Shown in pieces: positions 24,296-36,451 of a stretch of DNA of 64,000 bases. The first letter of the stretch is position 1; each line of letters opens with the position of its first letter. The notes beneath the pieces are model-generated. The model did no database searches, was not told the origin of the DNA, and saw only the letters and a program-made list of their open reading frames with translations. A program made the position numbers and the translations under genes. The DNA comes from Aegilops tauschii subsp. strangulata (Eukaryota > Streptophyta > Magnoliopsida > Poales > Poaceae). The DNA lies in contig NC_053037.3 of NCBI RefSeq assembly GCF_002575655.3, forward strand, positions 503,758,544 to 503,822,543. The letters are read 5' to 3'.

Positions 24296-27200
24296 CAGAA
24301 CGTGTTGGAAATTGATGATGTCGCTTTGAATGATGCATACTGAACGCAAAAATAGGCTGGAGTTCAAATAAGTTTAAAAAACATTGAAGTGCCCGTGTAA
24401 CAGATGAGTTCTCGTCCGAAACCCTGATACTCCGAAAGAGATTGTCCAGTTTGTACACGAGGTGCGTCCAGTTTTTGCCGTGACCCTCTCTACTCTTTTG
24501 CACATGCAATGCGGGTGAAACGATGATACCATGCCAAGTTCCAACATTTTCAGAGTTCATTTTGTAGTGATTTTCAATTTCACCGTCATTTAGCTCTCTA
24601 AACAAATCGGTAAATGACTGAAAAATAGCAAATGTTGTCAGAACGTGTTGGAAATTGATGACGTCGCTTTGAATGATGCATACTGAACGCAAAAATAGGC
24701 TGGAGTTCAAATAAGTTTAAAAACATTGAAGTGCCCGTGTAACAGATGAGTTCTCGTCCGAAACCCTAATACTCCGAAAGAGATTATCCAGTTTGTACAC
24801 GAGGTGCATCCAGTTTTCGCCGTGACCCTCTCTACTCTTTTGCACATGCTATGCGGGTGAAATGATGATACCTTGCCAAGTTCCAACATTTTCAGAGTTC
24901 ATTTTGTAGTGATTTTCAATTTCACCGTCATTTAGCTCTCTAAACAAATCGGTAAATGACTGAAAAACAGCAAATGTTGTCAGAACGTGTTGGAAATTGA
25001 TGACGTCGCTTTGAATGATGCATACTGAACGCAAAAATAGCCTGAAATTCAAATAAGTTTAAAAAACATTGAAGTGCCCGTGTAACAGATGAGTTCTCGT
25101 CCGAAACCCTGATACTCCGAATGAGATTGTCCAGTTTGTACACGAGGTGCGTCCAGTTTTCGCCGTGGCCCTCTCTACTCTTTTGCACATGCAATGCGGG
25201 TGAAACGATGATACCATGCCAAGTTCCAACATTTTCAGAGTTCATTTTGTAGTGATTTTCAATTTCACCGTCATTTAGCTCTCTAAACAAATCGGTAAAT
25301 GACTGAAAAACAGCAAATGATGTCAGAACGTGTTCGAAATTGATGACGTCGCTATGAATGATGCATACTGAACGCAAAAATATGCTGGAGTTCAAATAAG
25401 TTTAGAAAACATTGAAGTGCCCGTGTAACAGATGAGTCCTCGTCCGAAACCCTGATACTCCGAAAGAGATTGTCCAGTTTGTACACGAGGTGCATCCTCT
25501 ACTCTTTTGCACATGCTATGCGGGTGAAATGATGATACCATGCCAAGTTCCAACATTTTCAGAGTTCATTTTGTAGTGATTTTCAATTTCACCATCATTT
25601 AGCTCTCTAAACAAATCGGTAAATGACTGAAAAACAGCAAATGATGTCAGAACGTGTTCGAAATTGATGACGTCGCTTTGAATGATGCATACTGAACGCA
25701 AAAATAGGCTGGAGTTCAAATAAGTTTAAAAAACATTGAAGTGCCCGTGTAACAGATGAGTTCTCGTCCGAAACCCTGATACTCCGAAAGAGATTGTCCA
25801 GTTTGTACACGAGGTGCATCCTCTACTCTTTTGCACATGCTATGCGGGTGAAATGATGATACCATGCCAAGTTCCAACATTTTCAGAGTTCATTTTGTAG
25901 TGATTTTCAATTTCACCATCATTTAGCTCTCTAAACAAATCGGTAAATGACTGAAAAACAGCAAATGATGTCAGAACGTGTTGGAAATTGATGATGTCGC
26001 TTTGAATGATGCATACTGAACGCAAAAATAGGCTGGAGTTCAAATAAGTTTAAAAAACATTGAAGTGCCCGTGTAACAGATGAGTTCTCGTCCGAAACCC
26101 TGATACTCCGAAAGAGATTGTCCAGTTTGTACACGAGGTGCATCCTCTACTCTTTTGCACATGCTATGCGGGTGAAATGATGATACCATGCCAAGTTCCA
26201 ACATTTTCAGAGTTCATTTTGTAGTGATTTTCAATTTCACCATCATTTAGCTCTCTAAACAAATCGGTAAATGACTGAAAAACAGCAAATGATGTCAGAA
26301 CGTGTTGGAAATTGATGATGTCGCTTTGAATGATGCATACTGAACGCAAAAATAGGCTGGAGTTCAAATAAGTTTAAAAAACATTGAAGTGCCCGTGTAA
26401 CAGATGAGTTCTCGTCCGAAACACTGATACTCCGAAAGAGATTGTCCAGTTTGTACACGAGGTGCGTCCAGTTTTTGCCGTGACCCTCTCTACTCTTTTG
26501 CACATGCAATGCGGGTGAAACGATGATACCATGCCAAGTTCCAACATTTTCAGAGTTCATTTTGTAGTGATTTTCAATTTCACCGTCATTTAGCTCTCTA
26601 AACAAATCGGTAAATGACTGAAAAACAGCAAATGATGTCAGAACGTGTTCGAAATTGATGGCGTCGCTTTGAATGATGCATACTGAACGCAAAAATAGGC
26701 TGGAGTTCAAATAAGTTTAAAAAACATTGAAGTGCCCGTGTAACAGATGAGTTCTCGTCCGAAACCCTGATACTCCGAAAGAGATTGTCCAGTTTGTACA
26801 CGAGGTGCGTCCAGTTTTTGCCGTGACCCTCTCTACTCTTTTGCACATGCAATGCGGGTGAAACGATGATACCATGCCAAGTTCCAACATTTTCAGAGTT
26901 CATTTTGTAGTGATTTTCAATTTCACCGTCATTTAGCTCTCTAAACAAATCGGTAAATGACTGAAAAATAGCAAATGTTGTCAGAACGTGTTGGAAATTG
27001 ATGACGTCGCTTTGAATGATGCATACTGAACGCAAAAATAGGCTGGAGTTCAAATAAGTTTAAAAACATTGAAGTGCCCGTGTAACAGATGAGTTCTCGT
27101 CCGAAACCCTAATACTCCGAAAGAGATTATCCAGTTTGTACACGAGGTGCATCCAGTTTTCGCCGTGACCCTCTCTACTCTTTTGCACATGCTATGCGGG

Positions 27201-28981
27201 TGAAATGATGATACCTTGCCAAGTTCCAACATTTTCAGAGTTCATTTTGTAGTGATTTTCAATTTCACCGTCATTTAGCTCTCTAAACAAATCGGTAAAT
27301 GACTGAAAAACAGCAAATGTTGTCAGAACGTGTTGGAAATTGATGACGTCGCTTTGAATGATGCATACTGAACGCAAAAATAGCCTGAAATTCAAATAAG
27401 TTTAAAAAACATTGAAGTGCCCGTGTAACAGATGAGTTCTCGTCCGAAACCCTGATACTCCGAATGAGATTGTCCAGTTTGTACACGAGGTGCGTCCAGT
27501 TTTCGCCGTGGCCCTCTCTACTCTTTTGCACATGCAATGCGGGTGAAACGATGATACCATGCCAAGTTCCAACATTTTCAGAGTTCATTTTGTAGTGATT
27601 TTCAATTTCACCGTCATTTAGCTCTCTAAACAAATCGGTAAATGACTGAAAAACAGCAAATGATGTCAGAACGTGTTCGAAATTGATGACGTCGCTATGA
27701 ATGATGCATACTGAACGCAAAAATAGGCTGGAGTTCAAATAAGTTTAAAAAACATTGAAGTGCCCGTGTAACAGATGAGTCCTCGTCCGAAACCCTGATA
27801 CTCCGAAAGAGATTGTCCAGTTTGTACACGAGGTGCATCCTCTACTCTTTTGCACATGCTATGCGGGTGAAATGATGATACCATGCCAAGTTCCAACATT
27901 TTCAGAGTTCATTTTGTAGTGATTTTCAATTTCACCATCATTTAGCTCTCTAAACAAATCGGTAAATGACTGAAAAACAGCAAATGATGTCAGAACGTGT
28001 TCGAAATTGATGACGTCGCTTTGAATGATGCATACTGAACGCAAAAATAGGCTGGAGTTCAAATAAGTTTAAAAAACATTGAAGTGCCCGTGTAACAGAT
28101 GAGTTCTCGTCCGAAACCCTGATACTCCGAAAGAGATTGTCCAGTTTGTACACGAGGTGCATCCTCTACTCTTTTGCACATGCTATGCGGGTGAAATGAT
28201 GATACCATGCCAAGTTCCAACATTTTCAGAGTTCATTTTGTAGTGATTTTCAATTTCACCATCATTTAGCTCTCTAAACAAATCGGTAAATGACTGAAAA
28301 ACAGCAAATGATGTCAGAACGTGTTGGAAATTGATGATGTCGCTTTGAATGATGCATACTGAACGCAAAAATAGGCTGGAGTTCAAATAAGTTTAAAAAA
28401 CATTGAAGTGCCCGTGTAACAGATGAGTTCTCGTCCGAAACCCTGATACTCCGAAAGAGATTGTCCAGTTTGTACACGAGGTGCATCCTCTACTCTTTTG
28501 CACATGCTATGCGGGTGAAATGATGATACCATGCCAAGTTCCAACATTTTCAGAGTTCATTTTGTAGTGATTTTCAATTTCACCATCATTTAGCTCTCTA
28601 AACAAATCGGTAAATGACTGAAAAACAGCAAATGATGTCAGAACGTGTTGGAAATTGATGATGTCGCTTTGAATGATGCATACTGAACGCAAAAATAGGC
28701 TGGAGTTCAAATAAGTTTAAAAAACATTGAAGTGCCCGTGTAACAGATGAGTTCTCGTCCGAAACACTGATACTCCGAAAGAGATTGTCCAGTTTGTACA
28801 CGAGGTGCGTCCAGTTTTTGCCGTGACCCTCTCTACTCTTTTGCACATGCAATGCGGGTGAAACGATGATACCATGCCAAGTTCCAACATTTTCAGAGTT
28901 CATTTTGTAGTGATTTTCAATTTCACCGTCATTTAGCTCTCTAAACAAATCGGTAAATGACTGAAAAACAGCAAATGATGT
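24296..28981. repeat. 7-mer higher-order repeat, 2343 bp, two copies
   Basis: Copy 1 is 24296-26638 and copy 2 is 26639-28981. Corresponding monomers lie exactly 2343 bp apart: 24639/26982, 24981/27324, 25324/27667, 25648/27991, 25972/28315 and 26296/28639. Each copy holds a monomer with tagcctgaaattc and gaatgagattg, then three short monomers in a row, then one with gaaacactg. Shared rare changes include gagtcctcg and tcgctatgaat. Differences are few: copy 1 alone has tatgctgg and gtttagaaaac, and the first monomers differ (gatgatgtcgc against gttcgaaattgatggcg). The pair looks like a recent tandem duplication. Confidence 0.92.
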
Positions 28982-29305
28982 CAGAACGTGTTCGAAATTG
29001 ATGACGTCGCTTTGAATGATGCATACTGAACGCAAAAATAGGCTGGAGTTCAAATAAGTTTAAAAAACATTGAAGTGCCCGTGTAACAGATGAGTTCTCG
29101 TCCGAAACCCTGATACTCCGAAAGAGATTGTCCAGTTTGTACACGAGGTGCATCCTCTACTCTTTTGCACATGCTATGCGGGTGAAATGATGATACCATG
29201 CCAAGTTCCAACATTTTCAGAGTTCATTTTGTAGTGATTTTCAATTTCACCATCATTTAGCTCTCTAAACAAATCGGTAAATGACTGAAAAACAGCAAAT
29301 GATGT
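28982..29305. repeat. Single short monomer linking two higher-order blocks
   Basis: This 324 bp monomer has gttcgaaatt and the 19 bp deletion. It sits between the second 2343 bp unit and the first 2382 bp unit. It resembles the short monomers at 18600 and 21286. Confidence 0.8.
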
Positions 29306-32300
29306 CAGAACGTGTTGGAAATTGATGATGTCGCTTTGAATGATGCATACTGAACGCAAAAATAGGCTGGAGTTCAAATAAGTTTAAAAAACATTGAAGT
29401 GCCCGTGTAACAGATGAGTTCTCGTCCGAAACCCTGATACTCCGAAAGAGATTGTCCAGTTTGTACACGAGGTGCGTCCAGTTTTTGCCGTGACCCTCTC
29501 TACTCTTTTGCACATGCAATGCGGGTGAAACGATGATACCATGCCAAGTTCCAACATTTTCAGAGTTCATTTTGTAGTGATTTTGAATTTCACCGTCATT
29601 TAGCTCTCTAAACAAATCGGTCAATGACTGAAAAACAGCAAATGATGTCAGAACGTGTTGGAAATTGATGACGTCGCTTTGAATGATGCATACTGAACGC
29701 AAAAATAGGCTGGAGTTCAAAAAAGTTTAAAAAACATTGAAGTGCCCGTGTAACAGATGAGTTCTCGTCCGAAACCCTGATACTCCGAAAGAGATTGTCC
29801 AGTTTGTACACGAGGTGCGTCCAGTTTTCGCCGTGGCCCTCTCTACTCTTTTGCACATGCAATGCGGGTGAAACGATGATACCATGCCAAGTTCGAACAT
29901 TTTCAGAGTTCATTTTGTAGTGATTTTCAATTTCACCGTCATTTAGCTCTCTAAACAAATCGGTAAATGACTGAAAAACAGCAAATGATGTCAGAACGTG
30001 TTGGAAATTGATGACGTCGCTTTGAATGATGCATACTGAATGCAAAAATAGGCTGGAGTTCAAATAAGTTTTAAAAACATTGAAGTGCCCGTGTAACAGA
30101 TGAGTTCTCGTCCGAAACCCTAATACTCCGAAAGAGATTATCCAGTTTGTACACGAGGTGCATCCAGTTTTCACCGTGACCCTCTCTACTCTTTTGCACA
30201 TGCTATGCGGGTGAAATGATGATACCTTGCCAAGTTCCAACATTTTCAGAGTTCATTTTGTAGTGATTTTCAATTTCACCGTCATTTAGCTCTCTAAACA
30301 AATCGGTAAATGACTGAAAAACAGCAAATGTTGTCAGAACGTGTTGGAAATTGATGACGTCGCTTTGAATGATGCATACTGAACGCAAAAATAGCCTGAA
30401 ATTCAAATAAGTTTAAAAAACATTGAAGTGCCCGTGTAACAGATGAGTTCTCGTCCGAAACCCTGATACTCCGAAAGAGATTGTCCAGTTTGTACACGAG
30501 GTGCGTCCAGTTTTCGCCGTAGCCCTCTCTACTCTTTTGCACATGCAATGCGGGTGAAACGATGATACCATGCCAAGTTCGAACATTTTCAGAGTTCATT
30601 TTGTAGTGTTTTTCAATTTCACCGTCATTTAGCTCTCTAAACAAATCGGTAAAAGACTAAAAAACAGCAAATGATGTCAGAACGTGTTGGAAATTGATGA
30701 CGTCACTTTGAATGATGCATACTGAACGAAAAAATAGGCTGGAGTTCAAATAAGTTTAAAAAACATTGAAGTGCCCGTGTAACAGATGAGTTCTCGTCCG
30801 AAACCCCGATACTCCGAAAGAGATTGTCCAGTTTGTACACGAGGTGCGTCCAGTTTTTGCCGTGACCCTCTCTACTCTTTTGCGCATGCAATGCGGGTGA
30901 AACGATGATACCATGCCAAGTTCCAACATTTTCAGAGTTCATTTTGTAGTGATTTTCAATTTCACCGTCATTTAGCTCTCTAAACAAATCGGTAAATCAC
31001 TGAAAAACAGCAAATGTTGTCAGAACGTGTTGGAAATTGATGACGTCGCTTTGAATGATGCATACTGAACGCAAAAATAGGCTGGAGTTCAAATAAGTTT
31101 TAAAAACATTGAAGTGCCCGTGTAACAGATGAGTTCTCGTCCGAAACCCTAATACTCCGAAAGAGATTATCCAGTTTGTACACGAGGTGCATCCAGTTTT
31201 CGCCGTGACCCTCTCTACTCTTTTGCACATGCTATGCGGGTGAAATGATGATACCTTGCCAAGTTCCAACATTTTCAGAGTTCATTTTGTAGTGATTTTC
31301 AATTTCACCGTCATTTAGCTCTCTAAACAAATCGGTAAATGACTGAAAAACAGCAAATGATGTCAGAACGTGTTCGAAATTGATGACGTCGCTTTGAATG
31401 ATGCATACTGAACGCAAAAATAGGCTGGAGTTCAAATAAGTTTAAAAAACATTGAAGTGCCCGTGTAACAGATGAGTTCTCGTCCGAAACCCTGATACTC
31501 CGAAAGAGATTGTCCAGTTTGTACACGAGGTGCATCCTCTACTCTTTTGCACATGCTATGCGGGTGAAATGATGATACCATGCCAAGTTCCAACATTTTC
31601 AGAGTTCATTTTGTAGTGATTTTCAATTTCACCATCATTTAGCTTTCTAAACAAATCGGTAAATGACTGAAAAACAGCAAATGATGTCAGAACGTGTTGG
31701 AAATTGATGATGTCGCTTTGAATGATGCATACTGAACGCAAAAATAGGCTGGAGTTCAAATAAGTTTAAAAAACATTGAAGTGCCCGTGTAACAGATGAG
31801 TTCTCGTCCGAAACCCTGATACTCCGAAAGAGATTGTCCAGTTTGTACACGAGGTGCGTCCAGTTTTTGCCGTGACCCTCTCTACTCTTTTGCACATGCA
31901 ATGCGGGTGAAACGATGATACCATGCCAAGTTCCAACATTTTCAGAGTTCATTTTGTAGTGATTTTGAATTTCACCGTCATTTAGCTCTCTAAACAAATC
32001 GGTCAATGACTGAAAAACAGCAAATGAAGTCAGAACGTGTTGGAAATTGATGACGTCGCTTTGAATGATGCATACTGAACGCAAAAATAGGCTGGAGTTC
32101 AAAAAAGTTTAAAAAACATTGAAGTGCCCGTGTAACAGATGAGTTCTCGTCCGAAACCCTGATACTCCGAAAGAGATTGTCCAGTTTGTACACGAGGTGC
32201 GTCCAGTTTTCGCCGTGGCCCTCTCTACTCTTTTGCACATGCAATGCGGGTGAAACGATGATACCATGCCAAGTTCGAACATTTTCAGAGTTCATTTTGT

Positions 32301-34089
32301 AGTGATTTTCAATTTCACCGTCATTTAGCTCTCTAAACAAATCGGTACATGACTGAAAAACAGCAAATGATGTTAGAACGTGTTGGAAATTGATGACGTC
32401 GCTTTGAATGATGCATACTGAACGCAAAAATAGGCTGGAGTTCAAATAAGTTTTAAAAACATTGAAGTGCCCGTGTAACAGATGAGTTCTCGTCCGAAAC
32501 CCTAATACCCCGAAAGAGATTATCCAGTTTGTACACGAGGTGCATCCAGTTTTCACCGTGACCCTCTCTACTCTTTTGCACATGCTATGCGGGTGAAATG
32601 ATGATACCTTGCCAAGTTCCAACATTTTCAGAGTTCATTTTGTAGTGATTTTCAATTTCACCGTCATTTAGCTCTCTAAACAAATCGGTAAATGACTGAA
32701 AAACAACAAATGTTGTCAGAACGTGTTGGAAATTGATGACGTCGCTTTGAATGATGCATACTGAACGCAAAAATAGCCTGAAATTCAAATAAGTTTAAAA
32801 AACATTGAAGTGCCCGTGTAACAGATGAGTTCTCGTCCGAAACCCTGATACTCCGAAAGAGATTGTCCAGTTTGTACATGAGGTGCGTCCAGTTTTCGCC
32901 GTAGCCCTCTCTACTCTTTTGCACATGCAATGCGGGTGAAACGATGATACCATGCCAAGTTCGAACATTTTCAGAGTTCATTTTGTAGTGTTTTTCAATT
33001 TCACCGTCATTTAGCTCTCTAAACAAATCGGTAAAAGACTAAAAAACAGCAAATGATGTCAGAACGTGTTGGAAATTGATGACGTCACTTTGAATGATGC
33101 ATACTGAACGAAAAAATAGGCTGGAGTTCAAATAAGTTTAAAAAACATTGAAGTGCCCGTGTAACAGATGAGTTCTCGTCCGAAACCCCGATACTCCGAA
33201 AGAGATTGTCCAGTTTGTACACGAGGTGCGTCCAGTTTTTGCCGTGACCCTCTCTACTCTTTTGCGCATGCAGTGCGGGTGAAACGATGATACCATGCCA
33301 AGTTCCAACATTTTCAGAGTTCATTTTGTAGTGATTTTCAATTTCACCGTCATTTAGCTCTCTAAACAAATCGGTAAATCACTGAAAAACAGCAAATGTT
33401 GTCAGAACGTGTTGGAAATTGATGACGTCGCTTTGAATGATGCATACTGAACGCAAAAATAGGCTGGAGTTCAAATAAGTTTTAAAAACATTGAAGTGCC
33501 CGTGTAACAGATGAGTTCTCGTCCGAAACCCTAATACTCCGAAAGAGATTATCCAGTTTGTACACGAGGTGCATCCAGTTTTCGCCGTGACCCTCTCTAC
33601 TCTTTTGCACATGCTATGCGGGTGAAATGATGATACCTTGCCAAGTTCCAACATTTTCAGAGTTCATTTTGTAGTGATTTTCATTTTCACCGTCATTTAG
33701 CTCTCTAAACAAATCGGTAAATGACTGAAAAACAGCAAATGATGTCAGAACGTGTTGGAAATTGATGACGTCGCTTTGAATGATGCATACTGAACGCAAA
33801 AAATAGGCTGGAGTTCAAATAAGTTTAAAAAACATTGAAGTGCCCGTGTAACAGATGAGTTCTCGTCCGAAACCCTGATACTCCGAAAGAGATTGTCCAG
33901 TTTGTACACGAGGTGCGTCCAGTTTTCGCCGTGGCCCTCTCTACTGTTTTGCACATGCAATGCGGGTGAAACGATGATACCATGCCAAGTTCCAACATTT
34001 TCAGAGTTCATTTTGTAGTGATTTTCAATTTCACCGTCATTTAGCTCTCTAAACAAATCGGTAAATGACTGAAAAACAGCAAATGATGT
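29306..34089. repeat. 7-mer higher-order repeat, 2382 bp, two copies
   Basis: Copy 1 spans 29306-31687 and copy 2 starts at 31688. Matched starts 29306/31688, 29649/32031, 29992/32374, 30335/32717, 30678/33060 and 31021/33403 are all 2382 bp apart. Shared rare features are tttgaatttcaccg with ggtcaatgac, caaaaaagttt, attatccag with ttcaccgtgaccc, tagcctgaaattc, aacgaaaaaatagg with accccgatac, and taaatcactg. The seventh monomer differs: copy 1 has a 324 bp short form at 31364, and copy 2 has a 344 bp monomer at 33746 with one extra A. The copies therefore diverge, or end, at that position. Confidence 0.9.
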
Positions 34090-36451
34090 CAGAACGTGTT
34101 GGAAATTGATGACGTCGCTTTGAATGATGCATACTGAACGCAAAAATAGGCTGGAGTTCAAATAAGTTTAAAAAACATTGAAGTGCCCGTGTAACAGATG
34201 AGTTCTCGTCCGAAACCCTGATACTCCGAAAGAGATTGTCCAGTTTGTACACGAGGTGCATCCTCTACTCTTTTGCACATGCTATGCGGGTGAAATGATG
34301 ATACCATGCCAAGTTCCAACATTTTCAGAGTTCATTTTGTAGTGATTTTCAATTTCACCGTCATTTAGCTCTCTAAACAAATCGGTAAATGACTGAAAAA
34401 CAGCAAATGATGTCAGAACGTGTTGGAAATTGATGATGTCGCTTTGAATGATGCATACTGAACGCAAAAATAGGCTGGAGTTCAAATAAGTTTAAAAAAC
34501 ATTGAAGTGCCCGTGTAACAGGTGAGTTCTCGTCCGAAACCCTGATACTCCGAAAGAGATTGTCCAGTTTGTACACGAGGTGCGTCCAGTTTTTGCCGTG
34601 ACCCTCTCTACTCTTTTGCACATGCAATGCGGGTGAAACGATGATACCATGCCAAGTTCCAACATTTTCAGAGTTCATTTTGTAATGATTTTGAATTTCA
34701 CCGTCATTTAGCTCTCTAAACAAATCGGTAAATGACTGAAAAACAGCAAATGATGTCAGAACGTGTTGGAAATTGATAACGTCGCTTTGAATGATGCATA
34801 CTGAACGCAAAAATAGGCTGGAGTTCAAATAAGTTTAAAAAACATTGAAGTGCCCGTGTAACAGATGAGTTCTCGTCCGAAACCCTGATACTCCGAAAGA
34901 GATTGTCCAGTTTGTACACGAGGTGCGTCCAGTTTTCGCCGTGGCCCTCTCTACTCTTTTGCACATGCAATGCGGGTGAAACGATGATACCATGCCAAGT
35001 TCCAACATTTTCAGAGTTCATTTTGTAGTGATTTTCAATTTCACCGTCATTTAGCTCTCTAAACAAATCGGTAAATGACTGAAAAACAGCAAATGATGTC
35101 AGAACGTGTTGGAAATTGATGACGTCGCTTTGAATGATGCATACTGAACGCAAAAATAGGCTGGGTTCAAATAAGTTTAAAAAACATTGAAGTGCCCGTG
35201 TAACAGATGAGTTCTCGTCCGAAACCCTGATACTCCGAAAGAGATTGTCCAGTTTGTACACGAGGTGCATCCTCTACTCTTTTGCACATGCTATGCGGGT
35301 GAAATGATGATACCATGCCAAGTTCCAACATTTTCAGAGTTCATTTTGTAGTGATTTTCAATTTCACCGTCATTTAGCTCTCTAAACAAATCGGTAAATG
35401 ACTGAAAAACAGCAAATGATGTCAGAACGTGTTGGAAATTGATGATGTCGCTTTGAATGATGCATACTGAACGCAAAAATAGGCTGGAGTTCAAATAAGT
35501 TTAAAAAACATTGAAGTGCCCGTGTAACAGATGAGTTCTCGTCCGAAACCCTGATACTCCGAAAGAGATTGTCCAGTTTGTACACGAGGTGCGTCCAGTT
35601 TTTGCCGTGACCCTCTCTACTCTATTGCACATGCAATGCGGGTGAAACGATGATACCATGCCAAGTTCCAACATTTTCAGAGTTCATTTTGTAGTGATTT
35701 TCAATTTCACCGTCATTTAGCTCTCTAAACAAATCGGTAAATGACTGAAAAACAGCAAATGATGTCAGAACGTGTTGGAAATTGATAACGTCGCTTTGAA
35801 TGATGCATACTGAACGCAAAAATAGGCTGGAGTTCAAATAAGTTTAAAAAACATTGAAGTGCCCGTGTAACAGATGAGTTCTCGTCCGAAACCCTGATAC
35901 TCCGAAAGAGATTGTCCAGTTTGTACACGAGGTGCGTCCAGTTTTCGCCGTGGCCCTCTCTACTCTTTTGAACATGCAATGCGGGTGAAACGATGATACC
36001 ATGCCAAGTTCCAACATTTTCATAGTTCATTTTGTAGTGGTTTTCAATTTCACCGTCATTTAGCTCTCTAAACAAATCGGTAAATGACTGAAAAACAGCA
36101 AATGATGTCAGAACGTGTTCGAAATTGATGACGTCGCTTTGAATGATGCATACTGAACGCAAAAATAGGCTGGAGTTCAAATAAGTTTAAAAAACATTGA
36201 AGTGCCCGTGTAACAGATGAGTTCTCGTCCGAAACCCTGATACTCCGAAAGAGATTGTCCAGTTTGTACACGAGGTGCGTCCAGTTTTTGCCGTGACCCT
36301 CTCTACTCTTTTGCACATGCAATGCGGGTGAAACGATGATACCATGCCAAGTTCCAACATTTTCAGAGTTCATTTTGTAGTGATTTTCAATTTCACCGTC
36401 ATTTAGCTCTCTAAACAAATCGGTAAATGACTGAAAAACAGCAAATGTTGT
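34090..36451. repeat. Trimer higher-order repeat, ~1010 bp, two copies plus one monomer
   Basis: Monomer starts are 34090 (short), 34414, 34757, 35100 (short, 323 bp), 35423, 35766 and 36109. The order short, gatgatgtcgc, gataacgtcgc occurs twice, at 34090-35099 and 35100-36108. The 323 bp monomer has ggctgggttc, missing one base. The monomer at 34414 has caggtgag. The last monomer (36109) begins gttcgaaatt but is full length, unlike most others that start this way. Confidence 0.87.

Noticed and set aside
29608..30243. Minus-strand open reading frames of 60-211 codons throughout, the longest 211 (for example here, 31990-32625, 36754-37389 and 37783-38418).
   Set aside because: The same satellite bases are read in all three frames. 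A 343 bp period is not a multiple of three, so the frame changes in every monomer, and the peptides recur dozens of times with no recognisable domain. Conservation is explained by array homogenisation.
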